Shown piece after piece: positions 32,329-42,942 of a stretch of 64,000 nt of DNA; position 1 is the first letter of the stretch, and each line of letters begins with the position of its first letter. Under the pieces are notes generated by a model that made no database searches, was not told where the DNA came from, and saw only the letters and a program-made list of their open reading frames with translations. Made by a program: the position numbers and the translations under genes. Source of the DNA: Owenia fusiformis (taxonomy: Eukaryota > Annelida > Polychaeta > Sabellida > Oweniidae); NCBI GenBank assembly GCA_903813345.2, contig CAIIXF020000008.1:37448867-37512866 (forward strand), read 5' to 3'.

Positions 32329-33507
32329 TTAGCTGTCGAGAACAATATCGAAAAAACCCTCAGATTGTCTGGTAGACCCGACTGTCTCCAAACTAATTGT
32401 TCTATGAGGATCATTAGAGTGACAGTATGGAGGTGGACATGCGTCGCTAACTCCCAAATACGGATCATTTTCAAAGTAGATCTGAGTTACTAGGCTATGA
32501 TATCCAGGCTTTGTGGTGAAAATGTGGATGTGGGCTGGCCTAAACTGCCCATTAACTACATAACGTCCAGGATGAATTGTTTCAAAATTATAGAAGCCAT
32601 TCTCATCTGAGAGGATGTATCCCCTGCATGTATTATCATTGTGGTATCCCCCTTCCTCATCTGCCTGCCAAATCTCAATTTTCGCTCCACTCAGTGCATC
32701 ACAGTCCACATTCTTCACGTATCCTTTTATACTGATCTTCGGTAGAATGGTATAATTTTTATATCGCATACAAATGTGATTATTTTCCGCTGTATCTGGT
32801 TTAAAAAATGGGCCCAAGAGGTCTTCTTGAGTTGGTTCGCAATGCTCCGATACAGCGTCAGTGAGATCTTTGTGATTTTTGATCACTTTGAAGTCATCAT
32901 TCTGAAACATACATAGTAATGACTAGGAAAGTTTCACATATTTATATCAAATCCATGGTCATTTTGACCATTTTAAGATAGGGAAAACCAGGCAGTAATA
33001 TTGTCTCATTTTGGCAAACTTTACACCAATGACATGTAGCCATATTCCTTCTCGATTAATAACATAACCTTCATGAACACCAAAATCGTTTTTAATTTTT
33101 TGAAGAGTAAGTACTAGGTTTGCAGGTGTATGTAACTCATTTACACATAAAATGACCAATAGAAGTTGAACGCAATGAACCTCATGCACAAATAGGATGA
33201 CCTGGACGACCCAACGAACTTCATGAACAAAGAGTGATCAATATGAGCTTAATACAATGCACCGCATAGAGTGACCGTTATGAGTTGAACACAGTGAACC
33301 TCGTGCACACATAGGATGACCTGGACGACCCAACGAACTTCATTTTAATTGGAGTTCGAGGTAAATGCAAAGATCGATCAATTTATATTTTCATGGATTC
33401 ATAGTTCTGTATTTTGTAAGACCTACCTCTTTTGAGGAAATCGTTATTGATGCACAATGCACATTCAAAACTCCCACAACAAATAGCAGCACAACTAATA
33501 TCTTCAT
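32329..33507 (-). CDS. Secreted intradiol ring-cleavage dioxygenase, two exons
   Basis: Intradiol dioxygenases use non-haem Fe(III) to open catechol-type rings between the two hydroxyls. The model joins exon 1 (33507-33427, 27 codons) and exon 2 (32901-32329) through a phase-0 GT-AG intron, giving 217 residues. Exon 1 encodes a signal peptide ('MKILVVLLFVVGVLNVHCAS'), so the product should be secreted. Exon 2 has 'CEPTQEDLLGPFF', then 'IEIWQADEEGGY', 'GFYNFETIHPGRY' and 'GQFRPAHIHI'. The family's four iron ligands are all present: Y113, Y141, H151 and H153. The length suits the short secreted class seen in fungi and spider mites rather than bacterial catechol dioxygenases with a helical N-terminal domain. 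A TATA box lies 41-50 bp upstream of the ATG. The substrate cannot be told from the sequence. The family is rare in animals, so horizontal acquisition is likely. Confidence 0.9.
32902..33426 (-). other. Intron of the dioxygenase gene
   Basis: The donor is GAG|GTAGGT and the acceptor 'tatgtatgtttcag', both phase 0. Inside, 'gatgacctggacgacccaac' and its flanks occur twice (near 33196 and 33316), giving an imperfect 120-bp duplication. A 76-codon frame in the intron is not supported as an exon. Confidence 0.8.
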
Positions 33508-33547
33508 TCTTGAATGATCCCCTTGTCGTCGGTTTATTGTACAGGTT

Positions 33548-33557
33548 CTATATATGC
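33548..33557 (-). promoter_or_regulatory. TATA box of the dioxygenase gene
   Basis: The minus strand reads 'gcatatatagaacc' about 41-50 bp upstream of the start codon, a spacing that allows a short 5' UTR. Confidence 0.6.
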
Positions 33558-33559
33558 AG

Positions 33560-34135
33560 CTTGAAGAACATGAAATTTGAGGGTATTTATATACAAAAAA
33601 TAACGTACTGGATGTTTACAACAATATTACCTTCACAGGGATGTTATGACAGTTATGACGTCTGATGTTTGACCGACAAAGACATATTGCATTGGCCAAC
33701 CAATCGTTGTACTTATTGTTTTCTGGTTTCTAGAGTAAACATCCTGTTTCAATGCTAGCTCAAAGATCATCCTGAAAATTTACTTAGAACATTAAAACAT
33801 AAACTAAACTCTTATGATGAACAAGCTAATTGTACTTCCTTATTCACCAAGTACAATTTGGTGTACAATGATGTTCGTGCTAGTTGAACGTTATGGAGAA
33901 GAAGGGGAGTTGTTTGTAAAATGAATTGAGGGAGTTTTGTCAAGCAGTTCTCTTATGCTTTTCATCATAAAAACATCAATACACTTTAGAACATTTTATT
34001 GATTATAAGATTGCACCATATATCCCCAAAAATATTTCTCATTTTCAAGGATTATCTATGGATTAACACCCAGGTATTGTTATTTTTCAAACTTCAGAGG
34101 GCTGGGAATCATTATTACGATCCCTTTTGAATAAT
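33560..34135. other. Upstream region of the dioxygenase gene, no other gene
   Basis: The sequence is AT-rich without recognised coding sequence. It ends at the left end of the nested DNA element at 34136. Confidence 0.5.
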
Positions 34136-34487
34136 AGAGAGGTTTCGCAAAACGTTTTTTAGCTCCACGGATCCGTATCCGTAACGTATTTATCAGATTT
34201 ATGCGTAGTCAGTTCAATATATACGTGAAATGATACGGAAAACACAAAAATGAGGCTTTTGTACGTTGGTCATTTACGTATCCGATTTGACCCTTCGATT
34301 ATATGGTTTTTAGTTCTAAAAATAGCACTATATGAACAAGCACAGTGTGCTGTGTATAATTTGACTAACATTTGGTGAATGAATTTGTTTATTGTTTGAA
34401 ATAAATCGAGTTTTTCAAATGGTATGTTCAATTTATTTTACACTGTATGGAATCGTATTGCAATAATTACAGTGTACATGTTTCGCA

Positions 34488-34560
34488 CAACGTTTTAGCT
34501 ACCCGTATCAAAATCCGTAACGCATCGATGGAGTAAAAGTGTACTCAATACGTTTGTGAT
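34488..34560. repeat. Second copy of the 'tttcgca...acgttttagct' end
   Basis: The sequence 'tttcgcacaacgttttagct' followed by 'ccgtaacgcatcg' repeats the terminal sequence found at 34140, about 350 bp inside. This may be a subterminal repeat or a remnant of a second copy. Confidence 0.5.
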
Positions 34561-34673
34561 ACCAACAGCAATACAGAAAGTACGTAAACGAACACTTTCT
34601 GTGTAGTCCATTTGTCACCCCTATACATCCAATAGTGAACCTAGAAATTGTTAAAAGTACGATTTATGATAAT

Positions 34674-34910
34674 AAGGGTTTTCTGAAGTGATTTAACTGG
34701 GTTGCCCAAAAAGTTTGTTTGGGGAAAAAATGATATAGGCTGATTAGGGAGGGGTGCAATCGCTTAACATGGCGTTGACTATTGACTTAGCGTTTGGATA
34801 CCACCATATACCTGGTATGTTACCATGGTAATAGATACAAAAATTTTCCCCAAAGTTATTTTTTGGGCAACCCAGCTAAATCACTCCAATAATCCCTAAT
34901 GATAGTATTT
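34674..34910. mobile_element. Foldback MITE, 'ctgggttgcccaaaaagt' arms
   Basis: The left arm 'gtgatttaactgggttgccc' with 'aaaaagtttgtttgggg' is mirrored by 'ttttttgggcaacccagcta' and 'aatcac' at 34865-34895. Weaker inverted similarity extends outward to 'tccatttgtcac' and 'gacaaatgga' (34607 and 34956). No coding. Confidence 0.65.
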
Positions 34911-35879
34911 ACACAGAAAAACATCATACTTTTAAATATTTATACATTCAAAAAATGACAAATGGACTAGTGCGTAGTTGTCTCCGTATCTATTTTGTCC
35001 TTCAAATCTTGATAATTTTTTCCCTAAATGTATAATTTTAGTAACACACATATGTTATCATGTGTGTCGTGCTAATTTTGATAAGTAATTGCCTTATCTG
35101 CCGATAAATTTGATTATAAGCGATGGGCCTGCAATTTTTACAAATAAAGCTTTAGTCACATTTGCTAATAGGCAGATGTAAGGTCTATCGTTTCTGGGGT
35201 CAATAGTAATACCGTAGTCAATTTCTTAGGGACATCAAACCAATGGTTATCAGCTAGGCCACCTGAATATATATTTTATGCCTTAAGTCACGCTCCGAAT
35301 TCATATAGAGCAGGGTCTTGGGCTTAGTTTGAGTATAGTAGCTTTTTCCTGACCTCGACAATGAATGTTACATTGGGTCTAAAGATGGCGCCCCGCATCA
35401 CTCTTGCCCGTATCCAGCTTGTGACAAGGGGGGGGGGCTTTTTTGGCTTAAAACTCCCGAGAAGTGCTCAGTATGATGAAAAACTGAATGATTTTGAATT
35501 TTTTTTAGCCAGGTAGCTTCTTCCCGTGGTATGACTTGAACACGCATCGAGTCGTGCGATCTATGTCAAATAGTAAGCGGCCTCGTTTGGGGGTCCAGGG
35601 AGACTAGTGCCCTAAAGTTTAGTGCCCAAGCTTCCCCGAACCACCGTCAGTGATTATGTAACAGGTAGAGTATATTTCTTTGATCCTAGGATGATGATAT
35701 TGGCGTATCATTTCCTATTTTCATTTTTGTAAAGACAGGCCTGACATCCAGATCCTGTAACGGATCTTCTCTCTTACATGTGAGTCACGGTAGGGGCCCC
35801 AGATGTTCCTAACTCTTGGGTAGTGGTCCATGATGTGTTCTTCATTAGCAGCCTTGGGATGATAGGGAAGGGGGGGTTG

Positions 35880-36860
35880 TAATTCAAGTACATATTCAGT
35901 AGATACCGGGTTGTCCCCAATTGTTTTGTGCGATTGTCTCCAGTTGGAATAACTTAGTTGAGTAAATCGGTATCAACGTTTCGTTGTGGTTTATTGGTTT
36001 TGCCTGATTGTGTTTTGATGGGTTGAGTGAATCGATTGAGTATTTGACTAAGCCTGGTTGTGTAATGGTGGGTTAGTGTCAAGTAGGTATAGGTATTGCC
36101 GAAATGTGTTGTGTACGTTTGAGACTAGGTTCTCTTTTGATGGTTGTTAGTCTGGTGATTTAGTATCGGGTTGTGTCCCATTGTGTTATGTTAATCTTAT
36201 AATGGGTTGTTTTCTCTTGTGAATATGATCTGTAGGTTGGCTAGCTGGTTGTGGCTAGTAGGGTGAGGTATCTTGTTTTGTCTGATTGTGTTGTGTGATT
36301 GGCGTTGTCTCCAATTGGGTTAAGTTAGTTGTGTATCTCGGTATTACAATTTTAATGTGTTTTTTGCCTGTGCCTGATTTTGTTTTGATTTTTTGGTTTT
36401 TGCTTTTGAAAAATTGTGTTGTGTTACTTGAACAATGGGCTGTGTTTGCTTTTGTTGGTTTAACATTGGGTTGTGCCAAATTGTGTGGTGATAATTTCAC
36501 AGTTCGATGTGTTTTCATGGTTGTTAGTTTAGCTGTGTTTTATTGGTTGTGCCTGGTTGTGTTTTTATTGTTTAGTGTTGGATTGTGCACAATTGTGTTG
36601 AATTAATTCAAAAATTGGTTGTGTTTGTCTTTGTTGTCTTATTATTGGGTTGTGACATATTGTGTTAATCTGACAGTTGGTTGTGTTTTGGTGGTTGTAA
36701 GTCAGGTTGCGCCATGCTGGCTTTGGTGCTGGGTTATGCTATATTGCGTTCTGAGTATTTTGACCCTGGGTTATGTTCTATTGAACTGTTGCATGACTGG
36801 TGATCTAGGTTGTGTTTGGTTGTAATAGGTTATATATTTCGAGTTGTGGGCTGTGTCCGA
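35880..36860. repeat. G+T-rich degenerate repeat tract
   Basis: For nearly 1 kb the plus strand is strongly enriched in G and T, with recurring 'gggttgtg', 'ggttgtgttttg' and 'attgtgtt' motifs at irregular spacing. It looks like an old, decayed tandem array. Open frames on either strand here (for example 36286-36606) encode low-complexity Val/Leu/Cys or Thr/Asn/Gln peptides and are not accepted as genes. Confidence 0.65.
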
Positions 36861-37367
36861 TCAGGCTGTGGTGTTTATTGGGATAAGAAACAAATGGCCG
36901 GTTTAGGGTATTATGTTGTTGGTTTATCAGTTGATTCTATGTAGACCCCAAAGGGGATATAGGGTATCATGATGGTGAGATATTCAACTGGCATGGTAGG
37001 CATTAGCTTCGCGTCGTTCTCTGATGAGCTTGTCCCCTGTTGTTCAATGAATTCAAGAAAAACAATGCTAATTTATCTTTTTACATAATTTATTTTTTGT
37101 TCATTTCTCATACAAAACATACTTTTATTGCATAACTGATATATTTGTGTCGCATTCTATGATCAAATATGTTATTTTGCTCCCCTTCTTAGTTTATATG
37201 AGGCATGGGTTTTCAACTAAAGCCCATGTATGAGGAAAGGGGGTGGCTTATGTGAAAACGTATGGTTTCCGAATGCCTTGGCCTTGCCCAAGTCGCTATT
37301 TCTTTATTTATTTGATCTTGAATTATTACCAAAATATACAGCTGCAAAAACATGAAATTAAAGGTCA
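36861..37367. other. Non-coding up to the Gypsy insertion
   Basis: No gene is seen. The last bases, 'aaggtcaatgtg', include the left target duplication of the Gypsy element. Confidence 0.5.
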
Positions 37368-37372
37368 ATGTG

Positions 37373-39102
37373 TGTCACATATCAATGCAGTATGGGAGTA
37401 TACCTCCTTTTTGAAACACTACCTTGTTTACCTCCTTTGTACAATTTCTTTGGCAATGCATTCACACTTTCTAATTATACCATAAACAATGAATAGGATT
37501 AAAACTGTACAAGGTTACTTTGCAATGTAGAGCAAGATTTGTGTGTAGAAGGCAAGTAAGGCAGGCACAGATGGGTGTAAAAATATGAGAAATTTATCTA
37601 AGGTATTTATGTTCAATCTATTTTGTTAATTTTATGTAGATGTTATGTTAATATACTATTTTATTCAATTACTACAAATGTTAGATTTTATGGAGTGAGT
37701 TAGACAAGTTACTTAGCAAATAATTATTTTATATTTTAAGCGTTCAGTGTTGTATGAGAAAGATGATATTGTTGCGTAAAAGACTAGACAGTTTGTAGCA
37801 GAATGTGATGTCTATAGCGTGACGTAATTGATGAAGTAATTACCATTCATATGTGATATGTGCTTAAGAGACTAGGCAGTTCGTAGCAGAATGTGATGTC
37901 CATAGCGTGACGTAATTGAAGTAATGACTATTCATATGTGATAATTGTGATGCGAAATATTACCTGATATGAGGTGAGACAAAATATTTATTAATTATTC
38001 CCAGAGTGACCTGACCTTGCTGAACTTTATGTATATTGCTACAATTCTACGATAAACTATATTGTGAAATATCATCATTCCTGTGATTGACTGTGGCGTT
38101 ATAGTTATAATGATGCTGATGCTGCGTAAATGAACATGAACCTATGTTGCTGATATCGCATATTCCATATGGTATCTTATGCTGCAATCGTGAACAATAA
38201 CCCTTACAGGATTTTCTCGCATATACGCCCCCCTAAATTTAGGCCCATGGGCCAAAAATCGAATGTAGTACGCTTATACGCCCATGGGCTTATTAAAAAT
38301 GACTATTTATTGTTTTTTTCAATAAATTCAAGAGTATTTTGTCACTGGCAGATCGTTCTGTCGTTACTTTGTTTCAACATTAAGTTCAACGCTGTGCCGT
38401 AAGTGGCAGTGATGGATCGTTCTGTTGTTACTTTGTTTCAACATTAAGTCCAAGGTTGTAGGTGACATTTCCCTTGTAATTCTTACAAAACATGCGGTAG
38501 GACTACAACAGTAGGTACGGTAGTCTTTGAGGAAGATGGCTGATGCCCACCCCGCGGTGGCTCTTCTCACCCTTACGCCCACTGGGCCAAAAATCGAAAG
38601 TAGTACACTTATACGCCCATGGGCGAAAAATAAGAGGTAAAATAACAGACGAAATTACCCCTTCTTTCAGTTGTACGCCCAGGGCTTATATGCGAGAAAG
38701 TCCGGTACTACATAAAGATACAATCATCTATCGAGGAATCCTAATATACAAGCATCTCCCCAGTGATTGTCATATACACCCAGTGATTGTTATATACAGG
38801 GTGATCTTAAAACTATAGATCTAAAATTCTCGTGATGAACATTTGAGTTCTACCAAATGTGAACAATATATAATTTGTGCATTATCACGCTTAGGAGTGT
38901 TTAGAGTATTTAATTTGAACGCAGATAGATATGTTAAGTAAGATAGGCGTTAGGTGTTAGTTAGTGTACATACTTTCGTATTATTCATTTTCTTATTTTA
39001 TATTTATACGAACACAAGTTATTCTTTTAATAAACTTTAATATGTTATTTTAATTACATGTTTTGTTAGGGGTCATAAAATTATACCCGGGAACTCTTGA
39101 CA
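37373..39102 (+). repeat. Gypsy 5' LTR, interrupted by a MITE
   Basis: Without the 498-bp MITE and its 3-bp duplication the length is 1229 bp, identical to the 3' LTR. I could spot about seven substitutions between the two by eye. A poly(A) signal AATAAA lies at 39029-39034. Near 38797, a 'cagggtgatcttaaaac' mariner-like end is part of both LTRs and hence older than the insertion. Confidence 0.93.
38208..38705. mobile_element. MITE in the 5' LTR, TAC duplication
   Basis: The ends are 'aggattttctcgcatatacg' and 'cttatatgcgagaaagtccg' plus G, imperfect inverted repeats. TAC is duplicated (38205-38207 and 38706-38708), and the 3' LTR at 49394-49405 shows the empty site. Internally it has a direct repeat of 'gttactttgtttcaacatta' and several 'acgcccatgggc' motifs. 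Three-base duplications fit CACTA/EnSpm or Harbinger; I cannot choose. Confidence 0.88.
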
Positions 39103-39103
39103 A

Positions 39104-39116
39104 TGGGGGCTCGTCC
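39104..39116 (+). other. Primer binding site, tRNA-Pro type
   Basis: The 13 bases 'tgggggctcgtcc' start two bases after the 5' LTR and equal the core of the well-known tRNA-Pro primer site of many retroelements. Complementarity ends after 13 bases. Confidence 0.75.
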
Positions 39117-39853
39117 ACACTTTTGACCTTGAACGCTTAGATAACATAAAAAATCCTTTAAGGTAGTGTCACATCATATACAGGGTGATCCAGAAGTAAC
39201 GTCAAAGACATTGTAATTTCAAAAGTATTCATCAGATCTTCATGAAATTTGGTATACATGTACCCACAACATTTCTGAGTTACCATCTCAAAGATTGGAA
39301 TTCAATCATTTCATTGGTTGAAATTATGGTTGCTATAGGAACCCGATATCGCGTAACCCGGGGCAAATTACTTAACGTGTAATGCGTAATCTCAAAATAT
39401 CAACAAGATCTGAAATTGTTATATCCTCAACATTTTATTTCACAACAATATAAATCATACTATTGCACAGTTACTAATAATAGTTCATTCTACATAATTG
39501 CCACCATTTGCAACACATTTCTCATGTCTGGATACCCATTCCTTGAACAAAGAATTAAATCCATTAGAACTCATTCCTTGTAGGGCTAGTACTACGGCAT
39601 TTTTCAATTCCTCACAGGATTGAAAATTATTTCCACTAAGGTTTCTTTTTAGTTCCCCATACAAATAAAAGTCACTGGGGGCAAGATCAGGTGAATAAGG
39701 GGCATGTTCAAGTTGTTGAAATCCAAGTGTTTGGACTGTGTTGCTGGTCAGGATTGCAGTGTGCGTAGGGGCATTGTCCCAATGCAAGATAAACTGCTGC
39801 AGATGTCCGGGACGCTTTTTCCTCAGGGAACGTTGAAGATCACGCTTCAGAAC

Positions 39854-40024
39854 CTGAAAAACAAATGTTTAATGGTTGTTAAACCAGTTGTTTCATTGAT
39901 TGGATTTGGATTTGAATCATGGCCATGGAGTTATAATTATATTGACAGTGAACAACATTTAAATACTTTAATTTAAAAATAAAATTCACAGTATGATGTA
40001 TTATTAGAACAAATGATATCTTAC
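39854..40024 (-). other. 171-bp intron in the mariner transposase
   Basis: On the minus strand the donor is AAG|GTAAGA and the acceptor 'atttgtttttcag'. Removing it joins 'NAVYIAK' to 'VLKRDLQRSL', a continuous mariner motif in phase 0. Read through, the sequence meets a stop within nine codons. No TIRs or target duplication mark it as a transposon. Confidence 0.8.
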
Positions 40025-40224
40025 CTTTGCAATGTAAACGGCATTAATTCTCTGGCCAATGGGAACAAAATGGGTTAACACCATTCCTCTAATGTCAAAG
40101 AATGTCACAACCATTTGTTTCTTTTGTGGAATTCCTGGTACTATTTTAGGCTTGGTTGGTGTTGGGGAGTTGTCATGTTTCCACGATGAACTTTGTTGCT
40201 TGGTCTCTGGGATGTAGAATGATT

Positions 40225-40788
40225 AGAATACTTAGAATACTCTTCTTCAGTTTGGGACCCTTACCAGAAGAAGGACAAAGCAAGGGTAGAGATGGTTCAG
40301 CGTCAGGCAGCAAGGTTTGTAACCAAACAGTACTCTAGGGAGCCAGGAACCATCACCAAGATTTACAAAGATCTGGAATGGAAACCACTTGAAAACCGAA
40401 GACAAACCAAGAGACTCACCCTATTCCATAAAGCCCTTCATAATGAAATAGCAATACCCATTCCCCCCTACATCGAGAAATCCAACAGAACTGGCAGAAG
40501 AGCCCAACAATTCATTCCTCCCTTTGCCAGAACTGATACCTACAAGAATAGCTTCTTTCCCAGAACAATAACAGATTGGAACAACTTCCCTTCCACAACC
40601 AGGATGATAGAAGACAGTACTGCCTTCCGTGATGCCCTGGTATCTAGTATGCAGGGTTAGCTCATGACACGAGACCTGTTTTTAGACAGTATTTTAATTG
40701 TACATACTGCCATTTTAGACTTTTAGCTTGGATGACTTCCAAAACTAATTGTGTTGCTCTTTAAAGAGCTTTAATTAGTATAATGATA
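40225..40788 (+). mobile_element. 5'-truncated LINE 3' fragment in mariner
   Basis: The fragment is flanked by 'gatgtagaatgatt' (40211-40224) and 'gatgtagatagcaatgatt' (40789-40807), a target duplication differing by a 5-bp insert. It encodes the last part of ORF2, then a 3' region ending 'ttagtataatgata'. It is a different family from the LINE at 13680. Confidence 0.88.
40226..40660 (+). pseudogene. C-terminal end of a LINE reverse transcriptase
   Basis: About 144 codons are open to a stop at 40658-40660. 'EYSSSVWDPYQKKD', 'VEMVQRQAARFV' and 'RTDTYKNSFFPRTITDWNNF' are the conserved C-terminal motifs that follow the RT domain in many CR1/Jockey-type ORF2 proteins. Catalytic RT motifs and endonuclease are absent because of 5' truncation, so there is no function. 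The reading frame is undamaged, which suggests recent insertion. Confidence 0.85.
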
Positions 40789-41653
40789 GATGTAGATAGC
40801 AATGATTCGTCACTCGTAATGATCTTGTTAAGAAAGTCATCTCCATCTCTCCGATATTTTGCAAGAAAGTCCCTTGAAGCCTTAACACGCCGGTCTTTCT
40901 GCTCCTGTGTCAAGTCATGCGGCACCCATTTAGCAGACACCTTCTTTAACAGACAGTTCTTTGTCAGTATCCGTTGCACAGTCCCATAGCTCAGATCGTG
41001 TTTTTCAGCCAATTCTCTGATAGAAATTTGCCTATTGTCCATAACATCAGCTTCAATTGCTTTGATGGTTTGATCATCGAATGACGACACTGGCCTGCCT
41101 CCTCGCTGCTTGTCTACCACTTCATCATATCCACTGGAATACTTGTTAAACCACCTGTAAATGTTTCTCTCAGCAATGGCAGCTTTACCATATGCCTTCT
41201 TTATCTGTCTTATAGTCTCTTTTACACCTTTCCCCAACTTTACACAGAACTTAATGTTTGTTCTTTGCTCTATTTTACTCTGACTTGGCGCCATCTTGAA
41301 TTGGGTGGGTTAGTGTCCTTGGTCATGTTAGTATTTGTCATGGATGATGGAAGCAATTCAAAGAAATTGAAAGCTTTTTATGAATGCCTATTGTGACATC
41401 ACAACTATTACATATTTGTTACCATGGCAACAAATATAAAAATCATAGAAAACAAACAATGAACATTTTCAAATGTTACTGACTTTTTAAATTAGAGAAA
41501 TTCACAAAAACGTTATGGTTTCTCTTCAATTTGCCCCGGGTTACGCGATATCGGGTTACTATAGCAACCATAATTTCAACCAATGAAATGATTGAATTCC
41601 AATCTTTGAGATGGTAACTCAGAAATGTTGTGGGTACATGTATACGTACCAAA

Positions 41654-42598
41654 GGATGAGTCTGGGAATGAGTCAGGGTATCGACTTAGAAAATATTGAA
41701 AATTCGAATGTCTGAAAAACCAACTCAATCACACATATTATTAGACTTCAATATCTTATCCTTCTTCTGAGATTACAAAAATATCAATTTGTATCACAAT
41801 TGATGAAGAATATTGGCATCAAAGACAGTGCATATCACTTTGTCAGAATTGAAAAAATTCAATGGCAAAAATATTATTATTGAATTATTTATACAAAAAG
41901 TTTTAAACATATCCTCCAAAACATTGCTTACTTTCTTTGTATAGACATTGAATGGTATTTCAGGATAAGTGAATTGGTGTTTATCTGGGTAATAAAGGGA
42001 TTATAGTCACTCAAAGTTACTGAGCATCCAATTTAGAGACTTCAATTGTGTTGGTGAAGTTACACATATTTTAGTCAAATTCATGCTGAGCACAACATTT
42101 TGGTTTCAATTTTATATTCTCTATACATGACCCTGGTGATAAAGAGTCAGAATCAGTCAAAAAACCTAAACCGGAAAACTGTGCTCATTGTGAAAACTAA
42201 AAGTGAAGCAACTTTTTTTACAGATATTTCTTCCATCAAATGGCAGCCATCTTGTTTTTCCACCTTCAAATTAAACTGGCGGGAAATTCAAAAAATTGAA
42301 AAAACTTTAATCCTTAGATATATTTCAAAAATATGATTTTCTTTTATAATTCTTCATGGGTCTTAAGTTATTTCTTCTTAGTATGTCATATATGTTGCCA
42401 TTGGTGTTTTTTTCTATGATAATGACTATTGTTTTGTTTTTTAAGATACTTATTCTGACTTTCAGCAGGGGGTTAATTATGCATCAAAACTCGTGAAAAA
42501 GTAAATATACTTATCAAATATAACTAGGACAGTAATAAAAACCATATTTCACATACATTTGACTGAGGGACCAAAAGGGTATATATCCGGACACATCC
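41654..42598. mobile_element. 945-bp insertion in the mariner right TIR
   Basis: The left TIR predicts the join 'accaaa|tttcatgaag'. Here 945 bp starting 'ggatgagtctggg' and ending 'ccggacacatcc' stand between them. The two ends are short imperfect inverted repeats. I see no target duplication, which fits Helitron-like insertion between A and T, but the canonical TC start and CTRR end are absent. No gene inside; a 78-codon frame at 42100 is not protein-like. Confidence 0.7.
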
Positions 42599-42942
42599 TT
42601 TCATGAAGATCTGATGAATACTTTTGAAATTACAATGTCTTTGACGTTACTTCTGGATCACCCTGTATATGTTATAGTTAAGGTAGTTAGTCACGAATAG
42701 GCTAGTATACATTTATCAAAATTAAGGTAACATAACACAAATCCTTAAGGAGGTGTTACATGTAAAGTGTATATACGTTTGTTTTACAGTTTTTATTTCA
42801 AGTTTACAATTTTAAAACGCATTAAAATGCTTATAACGCGTCTCGCGCATATCAAATTCACATAATTTTGAAAAAAGAAAATCATAAAAACTTGACATTT
42901 TCAACATATTCGCGTTTTTATCCCAGAAAAATCGTTTTCAAA

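Larger units (their letters stand above)
39485..41294 (-). pseudogene. Mariner transposase, with intron, split by a LINE
   Basis: The start is the ATG at 41294 ('MAPSQSKIEQRTNIKF'). The first part has the helix-turn-helix region, the 'KWVPHDLTQEQ' linker motif and 'ITSDES', the first catalytic Asp. The LINE fragment then intervenes. The frame resumes at 40217 with 'YIPETKQQSSSWKH' and 'VTFFDIRGMV', meets a GT-AG intron (39854-40024), and ends with 'LHWDNAPTHTA' (second Asp) and 'HAPYSPDLAPSDFYLYGELK' (third Asp). The spacing of 34 residues between the last two gives the mariner D34D signature. Across the junctions the frame is consistent and would total about 351 codons, near the usual 345. 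The LINE insertion disables this copy; the rest shows no stop. Confidence 0.9.
39181..42665 (-). mobile_element. Mariner transposon with long TIRs, further interrupted
   Basis: The terminal 67 bp starting 'cagggtgatccagaagtaac' are exact inverted repeats, flanked by TA. The inverted similarity continues to 39369 on the left and, past a 945-bp insertion, to 41528 on the right, giving TIRs of about 190 bp. The transposase lies on the minus strand. A LINE fragment (40225-40788) interrupts it. Without insertions the element is about 2 kb. It lies in the Gypsy leader between the primer site and gag. Confidence 0.95.

Noticed and set aside
32959-33189. 76-codon frame starting 'MHEVHCVQLLLVILCV', possible extra signal-peptide exon
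   Set aside because: It lies in the intron within an imperfect duplication, and joining exon 1 directly to exon 2 already gives a complete protein in frame.
36255-36825. Several open frames of 68-106 codons
   Set aside because: They fall in the G+T-rich tract and encode low-complexity peptides on both strands.
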